Below, piece by piece: positions 31,464-41,408 of a stretch of DNA of 41,408 nucleotides. Position numbers and translations under genes: made by a program. This DNA is from CAZLIC01 sp964559535. Lineage in GTDB: Bacteria > Pseudomonadota > Alphaproteobacteria > Rhodobacterales > Rhodobacteraceae. The notes beneath the pieces are model-generated. The model was not told where the DNA came from. It saw nothing but the letters and a program-made list of their open reading frames with translations, and searched no databases. The DNA lies in the NCBI GenBank assembly GCA_964559535.1, contig CAZLIC010000033.1, forward strand, positions 1 through 41,408, written 5' to 3'. The first letter of the stretch is position 1. Each line of letters starts with the position of its first letter.

Positions 31464-31482
31464 GTTGCTAATATTAGTCAAC
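31464..31482. promoter_or_regulatory. AT-rich palindrome, candidate operator of the adjacent LacI protein
   Basis: GTTGCTAATATTAGTCAAC contains the perfect 10-bp palindrome CTAATATTAG flanked by GTTG and CAAC. It lies between the binding-protein start (31387) and the LacI start (31519), in an AT-rich pocket of GC-rich DNA. It probably serves as the operator or autoregulatory site. Confidence 0.6.
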
Positions 31483-31518
31483 TGATTACACTGCTGAACA
31501 ACGAAGGGGACCGCGCAG

Positions 31519-32553
31519 GTGACGACACGACCCAAGGCAACCATGCTGGACGTAGCCGCAAAGGCAGGCGTCTCGCAGGCGACGGTGTCGCTGGTGCTGA
31601 ACGAAAGCCAGGGCGTGCGGCTGTCCGGGGCAACGCGGGCGCGCGTTCTGGATGCCGCGCGCGAGCTTGGCTACGAGCATGTCCGGCGCGGCCCACGCCG
31701 TGCCAGTTCGGACAAGACGATGATCTGCATGCTGGTCGACGAGATGTCGACCGACCCCTGGATGGCCATGGCCTTCGACGGCGTGCGCGACAAGGCCTGG
31801 GAGTACGGGCTGACGGTCAATCTGGCCGTCACGCGCGGCGACCCCGACATGGAGGCGCAGCTGCTGTCGGCGATGGTCCAGCAGCCGATCGTGGGCTTCA
31901 TCTACGGCACGATCCTGACGCGCCGGCTGGTGCCGCAACCCGCGCTTTTCGACCGCCCCTCGGTGCTTCTGAACTGCTACGATGCCGAGCGGCGCCTGCC
32001 TTCGGTGGTGCCCGGCGACTTTCTGGGCGGACGAACTGCCACGGAACGCCTGCTGCGCTCGGGCCACCGGCGGATCGGCATGATCAACGGCCAGACCGGG
32101 ATCGAGGCCTCCGCCGACCGGCTGCGCGGCTACCGGATGGCGCTGGTCAGCCGCGACGTGGGCTACGATCCGGCGCTCGTGCATGCCGGCAACTGGCAGC
32201 CCGATTCGGGCTATCACGGCACCCATGCGCTGATGGCGCTGGCCGATCCGCCGACCGCGATCTTCTGCGCGAATGACCTGATGGCGATCGGCTGTCTCGA
32301 GGCCCTGAAGGAACGCGGGCTGGCGGTGCCGCAAGACGTTGCAGTGATCGGTTTTGACGACCGCGAGATCGCCCAGTTCACCCGGCCGACGCTGACCACG
32401 CTGGTTCTGCCGCACTACGAGATGGGCGAGACGGCGGCGGAGTATCTGATCGACCATCTGGGCGGCCTGCCGCCACTGCCCGCGCAGATGAAGGTGGAAT
32501 GCCTGCTGGTCGAACGCGCTTCGGTCGGCCCCGAAACGGAAGCGTCCGCCTGA
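31519..32553 (+). CDS. LacI-family regulator of the second ABC operon
   Basis: This 344-residue LacI/GalR regulator has an HTH at about 8-30 (TMLDVAAKAGVSQATVSLVL) and a sensor domain ending VIGFDDREIAQFTRPTLTTL. The start is a GTG at 31519 preceded by GAAGGGGA. It is divergent from the ABC operon 27879-31387 with the 31464-31482 palindrome between them, and is followed 45 bp later by an epimerase gene on the same strand. It is likely the local repressor. The HTH recognition helix differs from that of the GntR-like repressor at 24841, which fits the different operator sequences. Confidence 0.9.
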   Translation: MTTRPKATMLDVAAKAGVSQATVSLVLNESQGVRLSGATRARVLDAARELGYEHVRRGPRRASSDKTMICMLVDEMSTDPWMAMAFDGVRDKAWEYGLTVNLAVTRGDPDMEAQLLSAMVQQPIVGFIYGTILTRRLVPQPALFDRPSVLLNCYDAERRLPSVVPGDFLGGRTATERLLRSGHRRIGMINGQTGIEASADRLRGYRMALVSRDVGYDPALVHAGNWQPDSGYHGTHALMALADPPTAIFCANDLMAIGCLEALKERGLAVPQDVAVIGFDDREIAQFTRPTLTTLVLPHYEMGETAAEYLIDHLGGLPPLPAQMKVECLLVERASVGPETEASA

Positions 32554-32598
32554 ACGGCCCCGGTCCGGGCGGGGCGGCCATGACAGGGAGGTACGGCG

Positions 32599-33573
32599 AT
32601 GCAGGTTCTGGTCACGGGCGCGACGGGCAAGGTCGGGCAGGCGCTGATCGCACAGCTGGCAAAGGCCCGGCCGGGCACGCAGGTCACAGCGCTGTGCCAC
32701 AACCGGCTGTTGCCCGAAACGGCGACGCTGCGGGTGGTGCGCGGGTCGCTTGCCGACCGCGAGGTCTGTCGGCGGGCACTTGAGGGGGCAACCCACGTGG
32801 TGCATCTGGCCACCTGCAAGGAAACCCCAAACGACGTGATGGACGTGACGGTGAAAGGCCTGTTCTGGCTTCTGGAGGAATTCCGCCAGTCGGCCACGGC
32901 CAGTCGCTTCGTCCTCATCGGGGGCGACGCCGGCGTCGGGCACTTCTTCCACCGCCATCCCGCGCCCATCACCGAAGACGCGCCGCACATGGCCTATCCC
33001 GGCTGCTACGCCCTGTCGAAGGTGCTGGAAGAGGTGATGCTCGCGCAGTTCGGCATCCAGTACGGGCTTGACTGGTGCTGCCTGCGCGCGCCCTGGATCA
33101 TGGAGAAGGACGACTTCCGCCATACCCTGTCCTTCGGTGATGACCTGTTCGGCGGACCGGACTGGAAGAAGATGGTTCCCCCCGACGTGGCCGCGCGGGC
33201 GCGGGCACAGGGCGCGGTGCCGCTGCTGCGCGACAGGCAGGGAAAGCCGGTCAAGCGCAACTTCGTGCATGTCGACGATCTGGTCGCAGCCATCCTTGTG
33301 GCCCTGACGGCGCCCGAGGCGCGGCAACGGCTGTACAACATCGCCATGGACGAACCGGTGGATTACGGCGCGCTGGCCGACCACCTGCTCCGCACGCGCA
33401 ACCTGCCCTCGGTCGATGTCCCCAGCGACTTTGTCAGCAACTGGCTGGACAACAGCCGCGCCAGGGCCGAGCTTGGATGGCGCCCGCGCTACGATCTGGC
33501 GCGCCTTGTGGACGACGCCTGGGCCTACCGCCGCCCGGCCGACGACCCGCGCAAGGTGTGGTATCCCGGATAA
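32599..33573 (+). CDS. NAD-dependent epimerase/dehydratase-family protein
   Basis: This 324-residue extended SDR has the cofactor motif VTGATGKVGQALI (about 5-17), a catalytic region with YALSKVLEE (Tyr-X3-Lys) and the C-terminal substrate part ending AYRRPADDPRKVWYPG. The start at 32599 follows GGGAGGTACGGCG. Its genes-in-line position after the LacI regulator suggests that it acts on the sugar brought in by the adjacent ABC system. It differs clearly from the epimerase-like protein at 25882-26775 (GGTGKAGRH motif). A reaction cannot be named. Confidence 0.85.
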   Translation: MQVLVTGATGKVGQALIAQLAKARPGTQVTALCHNRLLPETATLRVVRGSLADREVCRRALEGATHVVHLATCKETPNDVMDVTVKGLFWLLEEFRQSATASRFVLIGGDAGVGHFFHRHPAPITEDAPHMAYPGCYALSKVLEEVMLAQFGIQYGLDWCCLRAPWIMEKDDFRHTLSFGDDLFGGPDWKKMVPPDVAARARAQGAVPLLRDRQGKPVKRNFVHVDDLVAAILVALTAPEARQRLYNIAMDEPVDYGALADHLLRTRNLPSVDVPSDFVSNWLDNSRARAELGWRPRYDLARLVDDAWAYRRPADDPRKVWYPG

Positions 33574-33656
33574 CCGCGCCGTCGGCGGCCCGCGACATGG
33601 CGAAACGGCCCCCGACGCAGCCCGCGCTTGAGATTCTGCCGCGCGTCGTTCAATCA

Positions 33657-33674
33657 TGCCCGGCATTCCGGGCA
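33657..33674. promoter_or_regulatory. Inverted repeat upstream of coxC
   Basis: TGCCCGGCATTCCGGGCA forms a perfect 7-bp stem with a 4-nt loop, 38 bp before the coxC start. No T-run follows, so it is either a weak terminator of the epimerase transcript or an operator or leader hairpin. Confidence 0.35.
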
Positions 33675-33711
33675 GGCCAGCCCGGAGATGCGGCAATCCG
33701 GGGAGGGATGC

Positions 33712-34842
33712 GTGCCGCTGGACTACGCGCACAACCCGTGGCTTGTGGCCGCCTCCTTTGCCGTCGCGCTGATGGCGGGGTTCACGGGCCTGTCGATGGC
33801 GCGCGGGCTGTCCTTCGTGCCGCCCGGCCAGCGCAAGCTGCGGGTGGCCATGTCGGCGCTGGTGCTGGGGGGCGGCATCTGGTCGATGCACTTCGTGGCC
33901 ATGCTGGGGCTGCAACTGCCCATCCCGTTCTTCTATGACCCGCTGGTCACGCTGATCTCGGCGCTGACCGGGATTCTGGTGGTGGGGCTGGCGCTGATCC
34001 TGCTGCATTTCCGTCGGCGCACGCCGGCCACCATCACGCTGGCGGGGCTGATCACCGGCGCGGGCATCCTGGGCATGCACTTCACCGGCATGGCAGGCAT
34101 GCAGGCCTGCCGGGCGGAATACACGCCGGGCGGCATCGCGCTGTCGGTGGTGATTTCCTGCGCGCTGGCCACGCTGGCGGTATGGATCGCCTATGGCGAA
34201 CGCACGCGGCGCAACGTTCTGCTGGGCACCGTGGGCTTTGCCGTGGCGGTGGTGGCGCTGCACTATGTAGCCGTGGCGAACACGCGGTTTCTGGCAGTGC
34301 CGTTGCCCGACTTCGACCTGCGGCTGGGCAACGAGGCGCTGGCAATGATCGTCACGCTGGCAGCCTTTGTCATCTGCGGCGCCTTCCTTCTGGTGGGGGC
34401 CACGTTCTTTCCCGAGGCGTCCGAGGCGCTGGCCCCCGCCCCCGCCCCCGCTCCTGCCCCTTCCGGCGCGCCGGGGCTGCCTGCGGCTGAAAACGTGCCG
34501 CCGCCCCCTGCCCGGCAGGTGCCCTATGAGCGCGAGGGGCGCACGCTGTTTGCCGAACTGGCCACCATCTCGGCCTTTCGCGCCGAGGGGCACTACACCA
34601 TTCTGTACCGCGGCGCCGACAAGGCCTTCTGCCCCTGGTCCATCTCCGAGGCCGAAAAGCGGCTGTCAGGAACCGCGTTCCTGCGCGTGCACCGCAGCTA
34701 TCTGGTGAACCCCGCGCATGTCACCGGATACGAGCGGCGCAAGGATGGCGGGGTGATCTTTCTGGGCGGGGTGCCCGGGCTGGGGGCGGTGCCGGTCAGC
34801 CGTGCGCGGCTGGCCGAGGTGCGCGACCTGCTGGGCCTGTAG
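33712..34842 (+). CDS. coxC: CoxC-like MHYT/LytTR membrane-bound regulator
   Basis: This 376-residue protein has about seven transmembrane segments with three MHYT-type motifs (MHFV at 59-62, MHFT at 122-125, LHYV at 183-186). An Ala-Pro linker (about 241-267, repeats of AP) and a C-terminal LytTR DNA-binding domain (about 272-370, FLRVHRSYLVNPAHVTGYER) follow. This is the architecture of CoxC and CoxH from Oligotropha, where the MHYT part is proposed to sense O2, CO or NO through bound metal. The GTG at 33712 was chosen because GGGAGGG precedes it and it starts at the first membrane segment. It lies directly upstream of coxM and probably controls the cluster from the membrane. Confidence 0.87.
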   Translation: MPLDYAHNPWLVAASFAVALMAGFTGLSMARGLSFVPPGQRKLRVAMSALVLGGGIWSMHFVAMLGLQLPIPFFYDPLVTLISALTGILVVGLALILLHFRRRTPATITLAGLITGAGILGMHFTGMAGMQACRAEYTPGGIALSVVISCALATLAVWIAYGERTRRNVLLGTVGFAVAVVALHYVAVANTRFLAVPLPDFDLRLGNEALAMIVTLAAFVICGAFLLVGATFFPEASEALAPAPAPAPAPSGAPGLPAAENVPPPPARQVPYEREGRTLFAELATISAFRAEGHYTILYRGADKAFCPWSISEAEKRLSGTAFLRVHRSYLVNPAHVTGYERRKDGGVIFLGGVPGLGAVPVSRARLAEVRDLLGL

Positions 34843-34847
34843 CGGCG

Positions 34848-34878
34848 CATTTCGTGCAGCCATTTCGCCGTTCGTGAA
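34848..34878. repeat. Short direct repeats between coxC and coxM, candidate LytTR site
   Basis: CATTTCG occurs at 34848-34854 and again at 34861-34867, a 13-bp period. TTCGTG occurs at 34851-34856 and 34871-34876. LytTR regulators bind short direct repeats about 12-13 bp apart, so this is a candidate site for CoxC in the 132-bp coxC-coxM gap. The match to a LytTR consensus is loose. Confidence 0.35.
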
Positions 34879-34974
34879 GCGGGCGGGGCCCGTGGTGATT
34901 TCTCCGTCCCGGCAGGCCGGGGCCGTCCTACTGTTGGCCAGACGCGCGGCACAGCGCGCACCAGGGAGGACACC

Positions 34975-35829
34975 ATGATACCTGCGCGGTTCGAGTATCA
35001 TCGACCGTCTGACATCGCGTCGGCGCTGGCCATCCTGGCCGAACACGGCGACGGCGCCCGAGTGATGGCGGGCGGGCACAGCCTGATTCCCATGATGAAG
35101 CTGCGGATGACGGCGATTTCGCACCTGATCGACCTGCAGGGCATCGACGGACTTCGCGGCATCCGCATCGAGGGCGGGCATGTGACGATCGGTGCGATGG
35201 TCACGCAGCATGAGATCATCGGGCATGCCGGGCTGGCCGCCGAGGTGCCCCTGTTGCGCGAAACGGCGCTGCAGATCGCCGACCCGCAGATCCGCTATGT
35301 GGGCACCATGGGCGGCAACGTGGCCAACGGCGACCCGGGCAACGACATGCCCGCAGTCATGCAATGCCTGGGCGCGCATTTTCACCTGACCGGCCCCGCA
35401 GGCCCGCGCAGCGTGGCGGCACGCGATTTCTACGAAGGCGCCTTCACCACGGCGCGGCGCGATGACGAGATCCTGACGAAGGTGTCCTTCGATGTGCCGA
35501 AGGGCGGGCAGGCCTATGAAAAGCAGAAGCGCAAGATCGGCGACTATGCCACCGCCGCCTGTGCCGCGCTGGTGCGCATGGAAGGCGGGCGTTGCATCCA
35601 TGCCTCCATCGCCATGACCAACCTGTCGGACGTGCCGGTGTGGTCGGCCGCCGCCGCCGCCGCCCTGGTGGGCACTGCCTGCGACGACGCCGCCATCGCG
35701 GACGCCGTCACCGCCGCCAGCGCCGACATCGACCCCACTGCCGACAACCGCGGCCCGGTCGAGTTCAAGCGCCACGCCGCCCGTATCGTGATCCGCCGCG
35801 CCATCGCGCGCGCCGCCAGCCGCGCCTGA
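34975..35829 (+). CDS. coxM: Carbon monoxide dehydrogenase medium (FAD) subunit
   Basis: This 284-residue FAD-binding subunit of the molybdenum hydroxylase family has the flavin motifs MAGGHSLIPMMKLR (31-44) and TMGGNVANGDPGND (111-124). It passes electrons from the iron-sulfur centres toward the quinone pool. The ATG at 34975 follows GGGAGGA. It is the first structural gene, 132 bp after coxC, and is followed 14 bp later by coxS. Length and motifs are typical for CoxM. Confidence 0.93.
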   Translation: MIPARFEYHRPSDIASALAILAEHGDGARVMAGGHSLIPMMKLRMTAISHLIDLQGIDGLRGIRIEGGHVTIGAMVTQHEIIGHAGLAAEVPLLRETALQIADPQIRYVGTMGGNVANGDPGNDMPAVMQCLGAHFHLTGPAGPRSVAARDFYEGAFTTARRDDEILTKVSFDVPKGGQAYEKQKRKIGDYATAACAALVRMEGGRCIHASIAMTNLSDVPVWSAAAAAALVGTACDDAAIADAVTAASADIDPTADNRGPVEFKRHAARIVIRRAIARAASRA

Positions 35830-35843
35830 GCGAGGAGCCAGCC

Positions 35844-36331
35844 ATGAGCAAGCAACACTACCGCATTACCGTGAACGGCGAGGGCAGGGACGTTCTGGCC
35901 GAGCCGCGCGAACTCTTGATCCACACCCTGCGCGAACAGCTGGGCATCACCGGCCCGCATGTGGGCTGCGAAACGTCGCACTGCGGCGCCTGCACGGTAG
36001 ACATGGGCGGGCGCAGTGTGAAGGCCTGCACCGTGTTCGTGGCCCAGGCCGCGGGGCAGGAGATCACCACGGTTGAAGGGCTTGGGGCCCCCGGCGGGCT
36101 GCATGTGCTGCAAGAGATGTTCCGCGAACATCACGGGCTGCAGTGCGGCTATTGCACCCCCGGCATGATCACCCGCGCCTGGCGCCTGCTGCAGGAAAAC
36201 CCCAACCCCACCGATGAAGAGGTGCGGTTCGGCATTTCCGGCAACCTCTGCCGCTGCACCGGGTACCAGAACATCGTGAAATCGATCCTGGCCGCCGCGG
36301 CGGTGCTGAATGCACAGAAGGAGGCCGCGGA

Positions 36332-36335
<4 letters not shown>
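35844..36335 (+). CDS. coxS: Carbon monoxide dehydrogenase small (2Fe-2S) subunit
   Basis: This 163-residue subunit binds two 2Fe-2S clusters. The plant-ferredoxin type is held by Cys42, Cys47, Cys50 and Cys62 (GCETSHCGAC). The second is held by Cys101, Cys104, Cys136 and Cys138 (CGYCTPGM, NLCRCTGYQN). It relays electrons from the Mo-Cu site of CoxL to the FAD of CoxM. The ATG at 35844 follows CGAGGAG. Its stop overlaps the coxL start (ATGA at 36332-36335). Confidence 0.95.
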
Positions 36336-38755
<2,420 letters not shown>

Positions 38756-38765
38756 CGAAAGGTTC

Positions 38766-38783
38766 GGGGGGCCTGGGCCCCCC
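38766..38783 (+). promoter_or_regulatory. GC hairpin between coxL and coxD
   Basis: GGGGGGCCTGGGCCCCCC forms an 8-bp palindromic stem around a 2-nt centre (7 bp with a 4-nt loop is more realistic). It ends 2 bp before the coxD ATG and covers the only purine-rich stretch that could act as its ribosome-binding site. The hairpin may mask the site and lower CoxD synthesis. Confidence 0.5.
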
Positions 38784-38785
38784 GC

Positions 38786-39670
38786 ATGACCATGGCAGAC
38801 TGGCAGGCCCTTTCGCATGACCTCGCCCGGCAGGGCTATGTCGCCAGTCCCGAACTGGCGATGGCGCTGGCGCTTTCGGTGGCGCTGGGCCGACCGCTGT
38901 TGCTGGAGGGTGCGGCAGGCGTGGGCAAAACCGAGGTGGCCCGTGCCCTGGCCGCAGCCCGGGACGCGCGGCTGATCCGGCTGCAATGCTACGAAGGGCT
39001 GGATGCCGCGCATGCCATCTACGAATGGAACTACCAGCGGCAGCTTCTGGCCATCCGTGCCGCGGCCGAGGGCGGGGAAACCGGGCGCGTGGTGGAAAGC
39101 CGCATCTTTTCCGAAGACTACCTGCTGAAGCGCCCGCTGCTGGAGGCCATCACCCAGGCCCGGCCGCCGGTTCTGCTGATCGACGAGATCGACCGCGCCG
39201 ACGAGGAATTCGAGGCCTTCCTGCTAGAGGTTCTGTCGGACTTCCAGATCACCATCCCCGAGCTTGGCACCATCACGGCCACCTCCCGCCCGCTGGTGAT
39301 CCTTACGTCGAACGGCACGCGTGACCTGTCGGACGCGCTGCGCCGCCGCTGCCTGTACGCCTGGGTCGACTACCCCGACCGCGCCACCGAAGTGGCAATC
39401 CTGCAATCCCGCTGCCCCGGCATCGCGGCACAACTGGCGGGGCAGATCGTGGGCTTCGTGCAGTCGGTACGGAAGGAGGAGCTGGAGAAGAAGCCGGGCG
39501 TGGCCGAGATGCTGGACTTTGCCGCGGCCTTGGCGGGACTGGGGGTGAACGACCTGACCGCAGACCCCGCCGTGCTGCACGCCTGCCTGGCCACCCTGCT
39601 GAAAACCCGCGCCGACCGCGCCAACCTGACAACCGAGGTGGCGCAGCGCCTGGCAGGGCGCGCCGCATGA
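38786..39670 (+). CDS. coxD: CoxD, AAA+ ATPase for CO dehydrogenase maturation
   Basis: This 294-residue MoxR-type AAA+ ATPase has Walker A GAAGVGKT (42-49), Walker B VLLIDEIDRAD (129-139), sensor 1 LTSNGTRDL and an arginine finger region ALRRRCLYAWVDYP. CoxD is needed to insert sulfur and copper into the CoxL active site, acting with the VWA protein CoxE. The start is ATG 38786 or ATG 38792; both lie directly behind a strong hairpin without a free ribosome-binding site. The gene ends by overlapping the coxE start (ATGA, 39667-39670). Confidence 0.93.
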   Translation: MTMADWQALSHDLARQGYVASPELAMALALSVALGRPLLLEGAAGVGKTEVARALAAARDARLIRLQCYEGLDAAHAIYEWNYQRQLLAIRAAAEGGETGRVVESRIFSEDYLLKRPLLEAITQARPPVLLIDEIDRADEEFEAFLLEVLSDFQITIPELGTITATSRPLVILTSNGTRDLSDALRRRCLYAWVDYPDRATEVAILQSRCPGIAAQLAGQIVGFVQSVRKEELEKKPGVAEMLDFAAALAGLGVNDLTADPAVLHACLATLLKTRADRANLTTEVAQRLAGRAA

Positions 39671-40842
39671 CCCGCGTCACCCGCTTCAGCTCCCGCGACG
39701 AAGGCCCGGTGGCGCGGGTGGCAGGGTTCATGGCGCATCTGCGCGACAACGGCCTGCGGCTGGGCGTGGCCGAGGCGGAAACCGCGCTGGCCGCACTTGC
39801 GCAGGTGCAGGCCACCGACCCGGCACAGGCGCGGCTGGCCCTGCGCGCCGTCTGCACCGGCTGCGCCGATGATGCCGCCCGGTTCGACGCGCTGTTCGAT
39901 GCCTACTGGATGAACGGCGGCCGCGTGGTGCACCGCGCCACGCCCCGCGGTGCACCACGCCCCGCAGGCGCCCGCACCACCGCCACCGACAGCGGCCCGC
40001 AAGCCTCCGGTACCGGCCAAGGCCACGCCCCCGACGGCACAGGTCAGGCCGAATCGGAAGGCGAGGGGCGGCTGGTGGCGGCACGGTCTGCCAACCTGCT
40101 GAAGAAGGACCTGCGCGAGCTTGTCACCCCCGCCGACATCGCCCAGGCCGAAGCCGTGGCCGAACGGCTGGGCCGCGCCCTGCGCGACCGCCGGTCGCGC
40201 CGCCGCCGCGCCGCGCGCCGCGGCACCCAGCTGGACCTGCGCCGCATCCTGCGCCACAGCCTGTCCACCGGCGGCGAACCCCTGCACCTGTTCCGCCGCA
40301 CCCGCCCCGACCGCCCGGTCCGCATCACCGCGCTCTGCGACGTGTCGGGGTCGATGGTGGCCTATGCCCGCCCCTTCCTGGCCTTCCTTGTGGGCCTGAT
40401 GCGGCATGACCCGGCCGCCGACGCCTATCTGTTCCACACCCGCCTTGTCCGGCTGACCGAGGCGATGCGCGACCCCGACCCGCTGCGCACGCTGAACCGG
40501 CTGACGCTGCTGTCCGAAGGCTTTGGCGGCGGCAGCCGCATCGGCGGCGCGCTGGGCGATTTTGCCCGCCGCTACGCCCCCGCCTTCGTCGATGGCCGCA
40601 GCGTGGTGATCATCATGTCCGATGGCTATGACAGCGATGATGCCGCGGGCATCGGCACGGCGCTGGCCCGCATCCGCCGCCGTGGCTGCCGCATCATCTG
40701 GCTGAACCCGCTGGCCGGCTGGAAAGACTATGAACCCGTGGCGCGCGGCATGGCGGCGGCCCTGCCGCACATTGACGCCCTCATGGCCGCCAACACGCTG
40801 GACCGCATCGCCGACCTTGCCCAGGAGCTTGCGCGGACATGA
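39667..40842 (+). CDS. coxE: CoxE, VWA-domain maturation protein
   Basis: This 391-residue CoxE-type protein has a von Willebrand factor A domain at about 218-391 and a MIDAS-type motif CDVSGSM (224-230, DXSXS), followed by MSDGYDSDD. The middle part (about 85-140) is a low-complexity Ala/Pro/Gly/Thr linker, and residues 170-190 form an Arg-rich stretch (RDRRSRRRRAARRG). Together with the overlapping coxD it forms the AAA+/VWA maturation pair for the Mo-Cu cofactor. Its stop overlaps the coxF start (ATGA at 40839-40842). Confidence 0.93.
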   Translation: MTRVTRFSSRDEGPVARVAGFMAHLRDNGLRLGVAEAETALAALAQVQATDPAQARLALRAVCTGCADDAARFDALFDAYWMNGGRVVHRATPRGAPRPAGARTTATDSGPQASGTGQGHAPDGTGQAESEGEGRLVAARSANLLKKDLRELVTPADIAQAEAVAERLGRALRDRRSRRRRAARRGTQLDLRRILRHSLSTGGEPLHLFRRTRPDRPVRITALCDVSGSMVAYARPFLAFLVGLMRHDPAADAYLFHTRLVRLTEAMRDPDPLRTLNRLTLLSEGFGGGSRIGGALGDFARRYAPAFVDGRSVVIIMSDGYDSDDAAGIGTALARIRRRGCRIIWLNPLAGWKDYEPVARGMAAALPHIDALMAANTLDRIADLAQELART

Positions 40843-41408
40843 AGCTGACCCCGCCCCTGCTGGAAAGCCTGGCCGAAACCCAACGCCGCCTGCGCGCCGA
40901 AGGCGTGCCGCACGCGCTGGCCACCGTGACCCGCACATGGGAGGCGACCTCGGCCAAGCCGGGGGCGAAGGCGGTGGTCTCGGCACAGGGCGAGATTCTG
41001 GAAGGCTGGGTGGGTGGCGGCTGCGCGCGCGGCGCCATCGGCCGCGCGGCGCGCAAGGCCATCGCGCGGAACGAGCCGGTGCTGGTGGCCCTGCGCCCCG
41101 ATGACCGGCTGGCCGCCGAAGGGGTGGAACCCTGCGAGGTGCGCGACGGCATGATCTATGAACGCAACGGCTGTGCCAGCCATGGCTCGCTGGACATCTA
41201 TGTCGAGCCCTTCGTGCCCTCGCCCGACCTTGTGGTGCTGGGCGACGGGCCGGTGGCGCAGGCCCTGGCCACGCTGGCGCGCGGCTTCGACTTCTGCCTG
41301 TCGTGCGAGATGCCGCCCGCGGATGCGGCACGCGAGATGTACGTGGTGGTGGCGACGCAGGGCCGCGGCGACATGGCCGCACTGGAGGCCGCACTGACGG
41401 CAGGCGCC
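40839..41408 (+). CDS. coxF: CoxF, XdhC/CoxI-family protein (partial)
   Basis: The reading frame starts at ATG 40839, overlapping the coxE stop, and runs open for 190 codons to the window end, where it is cut off. It encodes MKLTPPLLESLAETQRRLRA, the XdhC family element GWVGGGCARGAIGRAARKAI (about residues 56-75), SHGSLDIYVEP (120-130) and a Rossmann-like beta strand LVVLGDGPVAQAL (136-148). XdhC-type proteins bind and sulfurate the molybdenum cofactor before insertion. In cox operons this place is held by CoxF. The 3' end is missing from the window. Confidence 0.85.
   Translation, partial: MKLTPPLLESLAETQRRLRAEGVPHALATVTRTWEATSAKPGAKAVVSAQGEILEGWVGGGCARGAIGRAARKAIARNEPVLVALRPDDRLAAEGVEPCEVRDGMIYERNGCASHGSLDIYVEPFVPSPDLVVLGDGPVAQALATLARGFDFCLSCEMPPADAAREMYVVVATQGRGDMAALEAALTAGA

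Noticed and set aside
34430..34470. Short GC-rich repeat in coxC
   Set aside because: It encodes the Ala-Pro linker between the membrane and LytTR domains. It is protein low complexity, not a separate DNA element.
31486..34593. Open frame of 1035 codons on the minus strand
   Set aside because: It is antisense to lacI, the epimerase gene and coxC. The sequence is rich in His, Arg and Gln and lacks any domain, as expected for a shadow of GC-rich genes.

Overview
The window is about 66% GC by eye. Gene content and codon use suggest an alphaproteobacterium of the Rhodobacteraceae/Paracoccaceae (Roseobacter-Rhodobacter-Paracoccus relatives). This placement is inferred from familiar gene sets (sulfonate and sulfide modules, many LacI-controlled ABC sugar transporters, form I cox genes); there is no marker gene. 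No tRNA, rRNA, CRISPR array or complete mobile element was seen. Only a short IS6-type transposase remnant lies at the left edge.

Layout. (1) 282-6513, minus strand: a sulfide/persulfide module. A Crp/Fnr-type regulator is followed by a small DUF2892 membrane protein, two half-size YeeE/YedE sulfur-transport proteins, an ETHE1-like persulfide dioxygenase, a sulfide:quinone oxidoreductase carrying an N-terminal rhodanese/DUF442-like domain, and a SulP anion transporter. (2) 6835-12731, minus strand: a C3-sulfonate module. It encodes a CuyA-type L-cysteate sulfo-lyase, an Asp/Glu-type racemase, a TauABC-like ABC importer and an HpsN-type (HisD-like) sulfopropanediol dehydrogenase, with a divergent LysR regulator at 12842-13819. 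Both modules end in sulfite, so they may share disposal through SulP.

(3) 13973-20729: a glycerophosphodiester-type locus. It holds an ABC binding protein, a wrecked permease fused by deletion to the tail of an ABC ATPase, a tandem-domain glycerophosphodiester phosphodiesterase (GDPD), a LacI regulator, an inositol-monophosphatase-family enzyme, and a second, divergent GDPD. The transporter looks dead (a +1 frameshift in a run of six C plus a deletion of roughly 2 kb), while the enzymes and regulator are intact. (4) 20760-27854: a ribose/fructose-type ABC transporter whose binding protein is divergent from its permease and ATPase, followed by an SDR, a GntR-like LacI repressor, an NAD-dependent epimerase/dehydrogenase and a 3-hydroxyisobutyrate-dehydrogenase-like enzyme. 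Three near-identical 16-bp palindromes in the two divergent promoter regions tie this set into one regulon. (5) 27879-33573: a second ribose-type ABC transporter, a divergent LacI regulator with a striking palindrome at its promoter, and another epimerase-like SDR.

(6) 33712 to the right end, plus strand: an aerobic carbon monoxide dehydrogenase cluster coxC-M-S-L-D-E-F. CoxL carries the form I active-site loop AYRCSFR. CoxF runs off the window.

A theme across regions 2-5 is a strong RNA hairpin directly after each of the four solute-binding-protein genes. This suggests that binding-protein output is set above that of the membrane components. The most useful hypotheses are the cysteate racemase/CuyA/HpsN sulfonate route beside sulfide oxidation, the half-dead glycerophosphodiester (possibly glycerophosphoinositol) locus, and the three-operator LacI regulon of unknown sugar or sugar-acid substrate.
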